Below the pieces are notes generated by a model. It worked only from the letters and a program-made list of their open reading frames with translations. It was not told the origin of the DNA and searched no databases. From Lithobates sylvaticus (taxonomy: Eukaryota > Chordata > Amphibia > Anura > Ranidae): a stretch of DNA of 64,000 nt. Made by a program: the position numbers and the translations under genes. Location: contig CM053026.1 in NCBI GenBank assembly GCA_028564925.1, positions 639,430,967 through 639,494,966 of the forward strand, written 5' to 3'. Positions within the stretch are counted from its first letter, which is position 1. The number at the start of each line of letters is the position of its first letter. Below are positions 1 to 10,232 of this stretch, one piece after another.

Positions 1-1583
1 AAGTGTGTTAGTCCCATTACACACAGACCTACATTTTCTTCCCAGAAGCACCTATAGGACTTGAAGTGTGTTAGTCCCATCACACAGAGATCATATATTT
101 TGTTCCCAGAAGCACCTATAGGACTTGAAGTGTGTTAGTCCCATTACACACAGACCTACATTTTCTTCCCAGAAGCACCTATAGGACTTGAAGTGTGTTA
201 GTCCCATCACACAGAGATCATATATTTTGTTCCCAGAAGCACCTATAGGACTTGAAGTGTGTTAGTCCCATTACACACAGACCTACATTTTCTTCTCAGA
301 AGCACCTATAGGACTTGAAGTGTGTTAGTCCCATCACACAGAGATCATATATTTTGTTCCCAGAAGCACCTATAGGACTTGAAGTGTGTTAGTCCCATCA
401 CACAGACCTTTATTTCCTTCCCAGAAGCACCTATAGGACTTGAAGTGTGTTAGTCCCATCACACAGAGATCATATATTTTGTTCCCAGAAGCACCTATAG
501 GACTTGAAGTGTGTTAGTCCCATTACACACAGACCTACATTTTCTTCTCAGAAGCACCTATAGGACTTGAAGTGTGTTAGTCCCATCACACAGAGATCAT
601 ATATTTTGTTCCCAGAAGCACCTATAGGACTTGAAGTGTGTTAGTCCCATTACACACAGACCTACATTTTCTTCCCAGAAGCACCTATAGGACTTGAAGT
701 GTGTTAGTCCCATCACACAGAGATCATATATTTTGTTCCCAGAAGCACCTATAGGACTTGAAGTGTGTTAGTCCCATTACACACAGACCTACATTTTCTT
801 CCCAGAAGCACCTATAGGACTTGAAGTGTGTTAGTCCCATCACACAGAGATCATATATTTTGTTCCCAGAAGCACCTATAGGACTTGAAGTGTGTTAGTC
901 CCATTACACACAGACCTACATTTTCTTCCCAGAAGCACCTATAGGACTTGAAGTGTGTTAGTCCCATCACACAGAGATCATATATTTTGTTCTCAGAAGC
1001 ACCTATAGGACTTGAAGTGTGTTAGTCCCATCACACAGAGATCATATATTTTGTTCCCAGAAGCACCTATAGGACTTGAAGTGTGTTAGTCCCATTACAC
1101 ACAGACCTACATTTTCTTCCCAGAAGCACCTATAGGACTTGAAGTGTGTTAGTCCCATCACACAGACCTTTATTTCCTTCCCAGAAGCACCTATAGGACT
1201 TGAAGTGTGTTAGTCCCATCACACAGAGATCATATATTTTGTTCCCAGAAGCACCTATAGGACTTGAAGTGTGTTAGTCCCATTACACACAGACCTACAT
1301 TTTCTTCCCAGAAGCACCTATAGGACTTGAAGTGTGTTAGTCCCATCACACAGACCTTTATTTCCTTCCCAGAAGCACCTATAGGACTTGAAGTGTGTTA
1401 GTCCCATCACACAGAGATCATATATTTTGTTCCCAGAAGCACCTATAGGACTTGAAGTGTGTTAGTCCCATTACACACAGACCTACATTTTCTTCTCAGA
1501 AGCACCTATAGGACTTGAAGTGTGTTAGTCCCATCACACAGAGCTCCTCTATTTTCTTCTCAGCAGCACCCACAGGACTTCTA
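1..1583. repeat. Leader tandem array of hAT copy 1, 'GTCCC' unit zone
   Basis: About 25 head-to-tail units share the core GTGTGTTAGTCCCAT and the end CCTATAGGACTTGAA. Two main unit types alternate: one with ATTACACACAGACCTACATT (about 63 bp) and one with ATCACACAGAGATCATATAT (64 bp). A rarer third has CAGACCTTTATTTCC. The strict alternation over long stretches is a dimer higher-order repeat. The array begins before the window. The last unit (1519..1583) is a hybrid with the next zone. Confidence 0.95.
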
Positions 1584-2411
1584 GTGTGTTAGTGGCATCA
1601 CACAGAGCTCCTCTATTTTCTTTGCAGAAGCACCCACAGGACTTCTAGTGTGTTAGTGGCATCACACAGAGCTCCTCTATTTTCTTTGCATAAGCACCCA
1701 CAGGACTTCTAGTGTGTTAGTGGCATCACACAGAGTTCCTCTATTTTCTTTGCATAAGCACCCACAGGACTTCTAGTGTGTTAGTGGCATCACACAGAGC
1801 TCCTCTATTTTCTTTGCATAAGCACCCACAGGACTTCTAGTGTGTTAGTGGCATCACACAGAGTTCCTCTATTTTCTTTGCATAAGCACCCACAGGACTT
1901 CTAGTGTGTTAGTGGCATCACACAGAGCTCCTCTATTTTCTTTGCATAAGCACCCACAGGACTTCTAGTGTGTTAGTGGCATCACACAGAGCTCCTCTAT
2001 TTTCTTTGCAGAAGCACCCATAGGACTTCTAGTGTGTTAGTGGCATCACACAGAGCTCCTATATTTTCTTCTCAGCAGCACCCACAGGACTTCTAGTGTG
2101 TTAGTGGCATCACACAGAGCTCCTCTATTTTCTTTGCAGAAGCACCCATAGGACTTCTAGTGTGTTAGTGGCATCACACAGAGCTCCTCTATTTTCTTTG
2201 CATAAGCACCCACAGGACTTCTAGTGTGTTAGTGGCATCACACAGAGCTCCTCTATTTTCTTTGCAGAAGCACCCATAGGACTTCTAGTGTGTTAGTGGC
2301 ATCACACAGAGCTCCTATATTTTCTTCTCAGCAGCACCCACAGGACTTCTAGTGTGTTAGTGGCATCACACAGAGCTCCTATATATTCTTCTCAGCAGCA
2401 CCCACAGGACT
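1584..2411. repeat. Leader tandem array of hAT copy 1, 'GTGGC' unit zone
   Basis: About 13 units of 64 bp share GTGTGTTAGTGGCATCACAC, a pyrimidine tract with CAG or CAT, and CACCCACAGGACTTCTA. The pyrimidine tract plus CAG (TTTTCTTTGCAG or TTTTCTTCTCAG) looks like a 3' splice site in many units. Several units around 1680..1960 have GCATAAG instead and lose the AG. The final unit is cut at CACAGGACT and runs straight into the transposase start, with the last CAG ending 26 bases before the ATG. Confidence 0.93.
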
Positions 2412-2421
2412 ACCGACTACA

Positions 2422-5400
2422 ATGGCTGGAAGACCACCAAGGGGAGGCAGAGCGTGCAGAGCCAAGAACACAGGGCAGGCAGGCTCTGTTTCTAGTGGAC
2501 GTGGCCGTGGACGTGGACGTGGTCGTGCATCGTCATCAGCACGTGGCCATGGGACACGCGCGTCTTTGTTTTCGGCAGCTGGACATGTGGAGCCGCATCA
2601 TGCTGAAGGCTTGGTAGAATGGATGACCAAGCCCTCCTCATCCTCCTCATCCTCTCTCACCCAGGCTCAGGGTACTGACAGAGCATCATCAGCCACCCCT
2701 TCCCTAGACCCACCATGTCCTCCTGAGGAGTCCCCCGAACTCTTTGAGCACAGTGTTGGGTACATGCTCCAGGAGGATGCCCAACGATTCGAAGGCTCGG
2801 ATGATGATACCCAGCTTGAGGAATCTGGCAGTACTGTTCCACCAGCTGCAGCTTACTGCCAGGTTTGCTCTAGTGGTGAAGAGGGAGGGGATGATGAGGT
2901 CACTGACTCCACGTGGGTGCCTGAAGGGAGAGAGGATGAGGAGGAGGACGAGGAGGAGGAGGATGCGGCGTCACATGTCCAACGAGGCAGGATGCCCCCT
3001 GGAGGCCAGGTAGAGGCCAGCACAGCAACTGTACAACACCGCAGAGCTCCGCCTGTGCAGGGCGCTGCCTCTGCACGTTATCAGAAAAGTTCTTTGGTGT
3101 GGGCCTTTTTTGAGACGAGTGCAGCAGATCGCACCACTGCTATTTGCAATATTTGTCTCAAGCGTATCTCGCGTGGCCAAAACATCAGCCGCTTGGGCAC
3201 CACAAGCATGACCAGACATATGGCGACCTGCCATGCAGCTCGTTGGCAGGCACACATAAAAGACCCACACCAAAGAACTAAGCGGACCTCTCCTTGCTCC
3301 TCCTCAGCTGGGATCTCCATCCCCACTACACCTTCAGTCCTCTCTGAAAGCTGCTCTGAGAGGACTGAAGGTGTAGAATTAGGTGTGTCACAACCAAGTA
3401 CTTGCAGTACACCGACGTCCGATTGCAGCAGGCAAATTTCCCTGCCCCAGCTGCTGGACCGTAGAAAGAAGTACACTCCCAGCCATCCACATGCCCAGCG
3501 GTTGAATGCTAGCCTGGCTAAATTGCTAGCACTTCAACTGCTGCCTTTTCAGTTGGTAGACTCGGCCCCCTTCCGTGAGTTTGTTCAATGTGCGGTTCCT
3601 CAGTGGCAGGTTCCCAAACGCCACTTTTTCTCGCGGAAGGCGATTCCGTCTCTCTACCGGCATGTGGAGGGCAATGTCCATGCCTCGCTGGACAGGGCGG
3701 TCAGCGGTAAGGTGCATATTACCGCTGACTCATGGTCCAGCAGGCATGGACAGAGACGGTACCTTTCTTTCACGGCCCATTGGGTCACTCTATTGGCAGC
3801 TGGGAGGGATGCAGGACAAGGTGCAGTAGTGTTGGAGGTTGTTCCGCCACCACGCCTCCAAAACGCTACTACTGCTACTGGTTGTGACACACCTCTCTCC
3901 TCCACCCCCTCCTCTTCTTCTTCCTCCAGTGCTCTGTCCTTGGAACCAGCGGTGCTCCGTAGGCGTACAAGGGGCTACGCAAGTACGCAGGCAAAAAGAT
4001 GCCATGCCGTGCTTGCGCTGGTGTGTTTGGGGGACAGGAGCCACACTGGGCCAGAGGTTCTGGCAGCTCTGCAGGGGCAGGCCGAGAGGTGGTTGACGCC
4101 ACGTCAGCTTAAGCCAGGAATGGTCGTTTCTGACAATGGCACCAACCTCCTCTCCGCCCTGCGACAGGGGCAGCTCACCCATGTGCCCTGCATGGCTCAC
4201 GTCCTCAACCTGGTGGTGCAGCGGTTCTTGGGCAGGTTCCCAGGCTTACAGGATGTCCTGAGGCAGGCCAGGAAAGTCTGTGTGCATTTCCGCCGATCTT
4301 ATAATGCCAGTGCTCGGCTGACTGAGCTGCAAAAGGAGCTGAACCTGCCCAAGAACCGCCTAATATGTGACATGCCCACCAGGTGGAACTCAACGTTGGC
4401 CATGCTGCAGCGACTGCACACGCAGCAGAGGGCCATCAATGAGTACCTTTGCGACTACGGCACCAGGACAGGGTCAGGGGAGCTTGGTTTTTTTTCCCCA
4501 CGTCAGTGGAGCATGATCAGGGATGCATGCACTGTCCTCTCACCATTTGAGGAGGCCACGAGGATGGTGAGCAGTGACAGTGCATGCATCAGTGACACTG
4601 TCCCTCTTGTCCACCTGTTGGAGCATACGCTGCGTGGGATAATGGACAGGGCACTTGAGGCAGAACAGAGGCAGGAAGAGGAGGACTTCCTTGCCTCTCA
4701 AGGCCCCCTTTATCCGGACAGTGTTCCTTCTGTCCCACCCATCACACAGGAAGAGGATGAGGATGAGGAGGAGGAGGAGGAGGAGGATTGTGTGAGCATG
4801 GAGGTGGAGCCTGGCACTCAGCATCAGCAGCAGCAGTCTTTTAGGGATGATGTACAGTCCCAACAAACCAGTGGACTTGTACGTGGCTGGGAGGAGGTGG
4901 CTGGCGATCATGTCATCCTCAGTGACCCAGAAGACTCCGGACCGAATGCCTCAGCTAACCTACGCTGCATGGCCTCCCTGATCCTGCAAAGCCTGCGGAA
5001 GGATCCTCGTGTTCTTCGGATCAAGGAGAGGGACCATTACTGGCTGGCCACTCTCCTTGATCCGCGGTACAAGGGTAAGGTTGCGGACCTTATCTTGCCG
5101 TCGCAGAGGGAGCAGAGGATGAGACATCTCAGGGAGGCCTTGCAGAAAGGTCTGTGCAACGCGTTCCCAGAAACTGGGAGGCTACAAACTCCTGGTCCTG
5201 GGCGACGAGTTGCTGAGGCTTCGGTCAGTGGCAGAAGGAGCGGTGGGGAAGGTGGACGTCTGACCGATGCGTTCAGACAATTTTTTAGTCCGCAGCCCCA
5301 AGGTATGATCGGTTCCAGCAACCATCGCCAGCGTCTGATATACATGGTGCAGGAATACCTTGGGGCAAGGTCAGACTTGGACACCTTTCCCACCGAAAAT

Positions 5401-5646
5401 CCTCTGGCTTACTGGGTCCTGAGGATGGATCACTGGCCAGAGCTTGCACAGTATGCAATTGAGCTACTGGCCTGTCCTGCCTCCAGCGTTCTTTCCGAAC
5501 GCACATTCAGTGCTGCTGGAGGATTTGTGACTGATCATAGGGTGCGCCTGTCCACCGCCTCGGTTGATCGACTGACATTCATCAAAATGAATCAGTCTTG
5601 GATCACCACCAGCTACCAGGCACCTGAGGCGGATATAACCGAATAA
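2422..5646 (+). CDS. hAT-family transposase with BED zinc finger, intact (1074 aa)
   Basis: This is the transposase that would cut out and reinsert the element in the nucleus. The N-terminus has an arginine-glycine tract (about residues 26-38) and an acidic tract (about 171-182). A BED-type zinc finger follows, with C242, C245, H266 and H271 (C-x2-C-x20-H-x4-H). The RNase H-like catalytic fold shows ADSWSS with D436, SDNGTN with D571, CMAHVLNL (590-597) and TRWNS (653-657). A second acidic run lies at about 776-789. The C-terminal hAT dimerisation region runs from NPLAYW (993) through SERTFSAAG with E1026. The D-D-E positions match the hAT pattern. The ATG has a good context (A at -3, G at +4) and is the first after the leader array. 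No intron is needed. The product resembles ZBED-type vertebrate proteins, which derive from hATs, but repeat flanks and a near-identical second copy show it is a transposon gene, not a host gene. Confidence 0.95.
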   Translation: MAGRPPRGGRACRAKNTGQAGSVSSGRGRGRGRGRASSSARGHGTRASLFSAAGHVEPHHAEGLVEWMTKPSSSSSSSLTQAQGTDRASSATPSLDPPCPPEESPELFEHSVGYMLQEDAQRFEGSDDDTQLEESGSTVPPAAAYCQVCSSGEEGGDDEVTDSTWVPEGREDEEEDEEEEDAASHVQRGRMPPGGQVEASTATVQHRRAPPVQGAASARYQKSSLVWAFFETSAADRTTAICNICLKRISRGQNISRLGTTSMTRHMATCHAARWQAHIKDPHQRTKRTSPCSSSAGISIPTTPSVLSESCSERTEGVELGVSQPSTCSTPTSDCSRQISLPQLLDRRKKYTPSHPHAQRLNASLAKLLALQLLPFQLVDSAPFREFVQCAVPQWQVPKRHFFSRKAIPSLYRHVEGNVHASLDRAVSGKVHITADSWSSRHGQRRYLSFTAHWVTLLAAGRDAGQGAVVLEVVPPPRLQNATTATGCDTPLSSTPSSSSSSSALSLEPAVLRRRTRGYASTQAKRCHAVLALVCLGDRSHTGPEVLAALQGQAERWLTPRQLKPGMVVSDNGTNLLSALRQGQLTHVPCMAHVLNLVVQRFLGRFPGLQDVLRQARKVCVHFRRSYNASARLTELQKELNLPKNRLICDMPTRWNSTLAMLQRLHTQQRAINEYLCDYGTRTGSGELGFFSPRQWSMIRDACTVLSPFEEATRMVSSDSACISDTVPLVHLLEHTLRGIMDRALEAEQRQEEEDFLASQGPLYPDSVPSVPPITQEEDEDEEEEEEEDCVSMEVEPGTQHQQQQSFRDDVQSQQTSGLVRGWEEVAGDHVILSDPEDSGPNASANLRCMASLILQSLRKDPRVLRIKERDHYWLATLLDPRYKGKVADLILPSQREQRMRHLREALQKGLCNAFPETGRLQTPGPGRRVAEASVSGRRSGGEGGRLTDAFRQFFSPQPQGMIGSSNHRQRLIYMVQEYLGARSDLDTFPTENPLAYWVLRMDHWPELAQYAIELLACPASSVLSERTFSAAGGFVTDHRVRLSTASVDRLTFIKMNQSWITTSYQAPEADITE

Positions 5647-5744
5647 TTTTTAATGTCACATCCCTTCAAGACTGCCTATGCTGATGCTGAGTGACTGTCC
5701 TCTTATGTTCACTGACTATCCTCTTCCTCCTCCTCAATGATCCA

Positions 5745-6977
5745 TGCCACCACACCAGTGCCTAAGGCACAATTTTTCAGCCCCTGTTTAACAGGGGCGT
5801 GTACTTACAATTTTTTAAAAAAAATGCTTCGCAACACGTGTGACTGCTGTGCTCCAAGTACAGTCTCTGTGAGGGCCGTGTTGCAGTGTTGTGGCACCAG
5901 CACCAGTGCCTAAGGCACAATTTTTCAGCCCCTGTTTAACAGGGGCGGGTACTTACAATTTTTTAAAAAAATGCTTCGCAACACGTGTGACTGCTGTGCT
6001 CCAAGTACAGTCTCTGTGAGGGCCGTGTTGCAGTGTTGTGGCACCAGCACCAGTGCCTAAGGCACAATTTTTCAGCCCCTGTTTAACAGGGGCGGGTACT
6101 TACAATTTTTTAAAAAAAAATGCTTCGCAACACGTGTGACTGCTGTGCTCCAAGTACAGTCTCTGTGAGGGCCGTGTTGCAGTGTTGTGGCACCAGCACC
6201 AGTGCCTAAGGCACAATTTTTCAGCCCCTGTTTAACAGGGGCGGGTACTTACAATTTTTTAAAAAAATGCTTCGCAACACGTGTGACTGCTGTGCTCCAA
6301 GTACAGTATCTGTGAGGGCCGGGTTGCAGTGTTGTGGCACCAGCACCAGTGCCTAAGGCACAATTTTTCAGCCCCTGTTTAACAGGGGCGTGTACTTACA
6401 ATTTTTTAAAAAAATGCTTCGCAACACGTGTGACTGCTGTGCTCCAAGTACAGTCTCTGTGAGGGCCGTGTTGCAGTGTTGTGGCACCAGCACCAGTGCC
6501 TAAGGCACAATTTTTAAGCCCCTGTTTAACAGGGGCGGGTACTTACAATTTTTTTAAAAAATGCTTTGCAACACGTGTGACTGCTGTGCTCCAAGTACAG
6601 TATCTGTGAGGGCCGGGTTGCAGTGTTGTGGCACCAGCACCAGTGCCTAAGGCACAATTTTTCAGCCCCTGTTTAACAGGGGCATGTACTTACAATTTTT
6701 TAAAAAAATGCTTCGCAACACGTGTGACTGCTGTGCTCCAAGTACAGTATCTGTGAGGGCCGGGTTGCAGTGTTGTGGCACCAGCACCAGTGCCTAAGGC
6801 ACAATTTTTCAGCCCCTGTTTAACAGGGGCGGGTACTTACAATTTTTTAAAAAATGCTTCGCAACACGTGTGACTGCTGTGCTCCAAGTACAGTATCTGT
6901 GAGGGGTTGCAGTGTTGTGGCACCAGCACCAGTGCCTAAGGCACAATTTTTCAGCCCCTGTTTAACAGGGGCGGGTA
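5745..6977. repeat. 3' tandem array A of hAT copy 1 (147-148 bp units)
   Basis: Nine units start at the marker CCTAAGGCAC, at 5761, 5909, 6056 and so on to about 6937, with a period of 147-148. Each unit carries the perfect hairpin GCCCCTGTTTAACAGGGGC, an A/T run, the palindrome-like AACACGTGTGA and CAGTGTTGTGGCACCAG. The array starts about 100 bases after the transposase stop, so it lies in the 3' untranslated part of any transcript that reads through. Confidence 0.93.
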
Positions 6978-7490
6978 ATTACAAATCTTGATCTAATAGT
7001 TCACAGCAGGGCCCATTCCTGCGCCCACCAAGAGTAACTATGAGGGCCTGCAGTCTTGTGGCAACACCGTCCACCACCACCGCCAAAGGCCCAATTTTTC
7101 TGCCCTGTTCATCAGGTGCTTGCAATTACAAATCTTGATCTAATAACTCACAGCAGGGCCCATTCCTGCGCCCACCAAGAGTAACTATGAGGGCCTACAG
7201 TCTTGTGGCAACACCGTCCACCACCACCGCCAAAGGCCCAATTTTTCTGCCCTGTTCATCAGGTGCTTGCAATTACAAATCTTGATCTAATAACTCACAG
7301 CAGGGCCCATTCCTGCGCCCACCAAGAGTAACTGTGAGAGCTTACAGTCTTGTGGCAAAACCGTCCACCACCACCACCACCACCCCCAATTTTTCTGCCC
7401 TGTTCAACAGGTGCATGCAATTACAAATCTTGATCTATTAACTCACAGCAGGGCCCATTCCTGTGCCCACCAGTCTTGTGGCTACACCAA
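6978..7490. repeat. 3' tandem array B of hAT copy 1 (147-148 bp units)
   Basis: Four units are marked by AATCTTGATC at 6984, 7131, 7279 and 7426. The unit shares its order of parts with array A (CACCACCACC, CCAAAGGCCCAATTTTTCTG, a short inverted GCCCTGTTCATCAGGTGC, then AATTACAA). Array B is therefore a diverged sister of array A with the same period. The last unit is partial. Confidence 0.9.
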
Positions 7491-8332
7491 CATCTAATAG
7501 GGCAAATTTCTGCAGAGTATATACGCCAGGCCCCTACTTTCAAACATCCAACTTACAAACGACTCCTACTTGCAAATGGAAAGAGAAAACAGGAAGTGAG
7601 AGGAAATCTACCCCTAGGAAGGGAAATTCTATCCTGTTAGATTTAATTTGGGAAAAAGGTATCTCCTCTCTACTGATACTTTATCACCAATCCTTGTTTC
7701 AATTAAAACCCCACTTTTTCCAAAAACATTTGTCATTGGGACGGAAAGTTAGGTGACATGTTCTGAACAGATGTGCAAAGACAGCAAATGTTACAGGGGT
7801 GATAACCCCTCCCTATGTTCTCCAAAAAGCTTAAAAATATATTTTTTTGGGATGGAGCTACACTTCATAATGTACCTGTTCAGATTCTACTTAAGAACAA
7901 ACCTAAAGCCGCAAGTGGTTTTAAATGGCTTCTTTTTTTCCTTTACAAATGTCATTTTGTGCAAGGACAGTTCTAAACACGGGAAACACATGCCACTTCA
8001 CAGGCATACTTTAGACACCCCCCAGGTACCATATTTAAAGGAAAATTTCACTTTTTTTTTTTTCACTTTATGCATCATTAAAATGACTGCTCCCGAAAAA
8101 ACGTTAGTTTTTAAAAGTTCTTTTTGCATTGATATATGTCCCCTGGGGCAGGACCCGGGTCCCCAAACCTGTTTTATGACATTAACATGCATATTGGCCG
8201 TTGTAATTAGCACTTTTGATTTCGAACGTTCGCGTCCATTATAACGTATAGGGTTCGAAAATTCGCGCGCACTTTCGGTCGGTTCGAAGGTTCTGGTGCG
8301 AACCGAACCCGGGGGTGTTCGGCTCATCCCTA
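7491..8332. other. 3' terminal region of hAT copy 1 with TTCG-rich subterminal part
   Basis: This region holds no believable gene. Short frames here are repeated exactly in copy 2 and lack any domain. An ATTAAA at 7702..7707 could serve as a poly(A) signal. The last 120 bases hold many TTCG or CGAA tetramers (for example GAACGTTCGCG, GGGTTCGAAAATTCGC, GGTTCGAAGG, GCGAACCGAACC) before the terminal GGCTCATCCCTA. hAT transposases are known to bind short motifs repeated near the ends, so TTCG/CGAA is the likely site; that is inference. Confidence 0.75.
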
Positions 8333-8340
8333 GCAGGAAG

Positions 8341-9170
8341 CATCGATAATTAAAAAAAAACTATTAGACTGACCACAACATACAGGGATATACAATGTAA
8401 GACTGACATAAAAGCACACACACAGGTTGGACTTTATGGACTTTTTAACCTCACCTACTACGTAACTATGTAACTATGTGTAAAAATGCTGTTTGATCCT
8501 ATCCCCTCTGATCATCTCCTCCTTCCACAGTCCCCAATATATTTCCAGATATTTACAGAGCCAGGGGACAGGCTGTGCATGTTCAGTTTGGTGTGTATTG
8601 ATAGAGAGTTTTTGTTTTCTTGGGAGAGTGCATGTGATCAGCACAGGGCCAATTAGCACTGTCCAGACAGAGGGTCAGTCCAGACAGAGGGTCAGGGATC
8701 CTGTGTCCTGATAGGACAGTTGGGAATGAAAACTCCTTCTACAAGCTTTAACCAGACACTCATGTAAGTCACAAGACTGCTATATACTGCTGATGAAATA
8801 AAACAAATTATTTAACAGTTTATATTTACTAAAATAATTGAATTTACATGTTCTGTGTACTGTGGGAGACCAGATATAGTGAATGCTGGGTCCTTGGTTT
8901 AGTAACACTTTAACTATCATTTATTGAAAAAAAGATTCCAATGTTGAATATAATTTAAATCAAATTGAAAAACCATAGGAAGGTGGCATAGCCATGTAGC
9001 TCATGTGAGAAGATGTGTAGAGGAGAGCGCCTATCACTTATCCTAATATAACCCTGTGATTCTATTCCTCCATTCTTCAGCCTATGTTTTAAACAGCCTG
9101 TCTGCTTCCCTGCCTATAGAAGAGGTGATCAGCTCCCAACAGAATAAAACCTTAAGGTTGGCCTTCACAC
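8341..9170. other. No gene seen; minor repeat scraps
   Basis: There are only short frames without domains. A scrap at about 8424..8480 (GGTTGGACTTTATGGAC ... TAACTATGTAAC) belongs to the same small repeat as 29199..29262 and, reversed, 11570..11635. Confidence 0.5.
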
Positions 9171-9340
9171 TAAAGCTGGCCATGCACCTTTAGATTATCT
9201 GCAGATTTTCTATGGTTAGATGGAAAAAGTGCAACAGATTTCTCCATGTTCGCTAAACTGTGTGGATGGAGGAATCTCCCACTTTTTCCATCTAACCATA
9301 GAAAATCTGCAGATAATCTATAGGTGTATGGCCAGCTTAA
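9171..9340. repeat. Palindromic MITE, about 170 bp
   Basis: The left arm (TAAAGCTGGCCATGCACC ... GGTTAGATGGAAAAAGTG) pairs with the right arm (CACTTTTTCCATCTAACC ... GGTGTATGGCCAGCTTA). Arms are about 58 bp with few mismatches around a loop of about 50 bp. It is non-coding and is likely a foldback DNA transposon. It sits just before the LINE piece that follows. Confidence 0.8.
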
Positions 9341-9342
9341 TT

Positions 9343-10134
9343 CTGAACCAATGTTGGACCTTTTCCAACATTTTTTATGAAGGTCTATACAGCTCCTCAG
9401 CTGACAACGAATTCAATTATTTTCTTAATGACGCTTCTGTTCCAACCCTATCTTCAGAAGATAATTTTTTTAAATTCTCTACTTACTGTCAAAAAGTTGG
9501 AATCAGCTATCACTAGCTTTCCAAATAATGAAGTGGCAGTGGCAGACAGGATCCAATATGAAGTCTATAAAAATAAACATATACTCCTCCTAACTCTACT
9601 TCAGACTTTAAAAGAGGCTATGTGTAGTGGACGGACACCCTCATCTACGTACAAGGTTATAGTAGTATAGTATCCTATACCTTTTAAAACCTGACAGGTC
9701 TTATATCTTAAACCTCTTAAAACCTGATTATTTACATCCTATTTTGTTACTTCCTACCATAGTAAATATTTAGGGTGAAGTGCTGGCCAATAGACTGTCT
9801 ACCTAAAATCCAGACCTACATTTACCCAGACCAAACCAATCTTATGCCCAACAATATACACGGAACATTTTTGAATATCACAGTTAAGTCCTAGCTGAAT
9901 GAATGCAAATTGATAACCTAGGCAATCAGGTTCTGCTATCTTTACATATAGCTAAAGCATATGACTATAATGGCAATATATATGGGTGTACTGTCCAAAT
10001 TTGGGTTTAGTCAAAACTTTTGTAATTGTAAAAGACCTATCAGCTAGAATCAGAGTGAATGACTCAACATCCTTATCTTTTAACTTATATACAGACACCA
10101 GGCAGGATTGCCCCCTCTCACCATATATCGACCA
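9343..10134 (+). pseudogene. L1-like LINE ORF2 fragment: reverse transcriptase, first part
   Basis: Several frames in turn read as an L1/Tx1-type reverse transcriptase. 9377..9670 encodes LESAITSFPNNE and LLQTLKEAMCSG, matching the L1 'LExAIxSFPNNKSPG ... LLQxLKEA' stretch. About 9750..9890 recalls 'KVLANRL ... NIRRLF'. About 9945..10134 reads as the AKAYD aspartate motif, then DTRQDCPLSP, matching the L1 'GTRQGCPLSP' box. The reading frame changes repeatedly and stops occur, so this is an old dead copy. It is interrupted after 10134. Confidence 0.8.
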
Positions 10135-10232
10135 GTAAAGCCAAAGAAATGCTGCACTAGGTGAGTGAACGACTCTCACATATTGTAAACTGGAACCTAG
10201 GGTGCTGCACAGCTTGTCTGTGAGATTCAGTA

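Larger units (their letters stand above)
1..8332 (+). mobile_element. Large hAT DNA transposon, copy 1 (left end outside window)
   Basis: The element enters from the left edge and runs through a tandem leader array, a long transposase frame, two 3' tandem arrays and a right end closing in GGCTCATCCCTA (8321..8332). That end is the inverted complement of the TAGGGATGGGCC start seen in copy 2. From the transposase to the right end it is nearly identical to 22630..28223, but the flanks differ: here the next bases are GCAGGAAG (8333..8340), the expected 8-bp target duplication whose partner is off the window. Different flanks with near-identical bodies mean two separate insertions, not a segmental duplication. 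hAT elements move by cut-and-paste and make 8-bp duplications. At least 8.3 kb is visible, long for a hAT, mostly because of the arrays. Confidence 0.9.

Noticed and set aside
1-2411. CRISPR-like regular repeats
   Set aside because: The units are contiguous tandem repeats without unique spacers, in a eukaryotic transposon.
2354-2617. An 87-residue frame overlapping the transposase start, present in both copies
   Set aside because: It starts with GTG in an array unit and overlaps the RG-rich coding region in another frame, so it is a shadow of the transposase.
3081-3476. Antisense frames of 100-136 residues against the transposase, conserved in both copies
   Set aside because: Conservation is explained by the near-identity of the copies; no domain is visible.
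2422-5646. A domesticated host ZBED gene
   Set aside because: A second near-identical copy with hAT ends and an 8-bp duplication, both embedded in repeats, shows a transposon gene.
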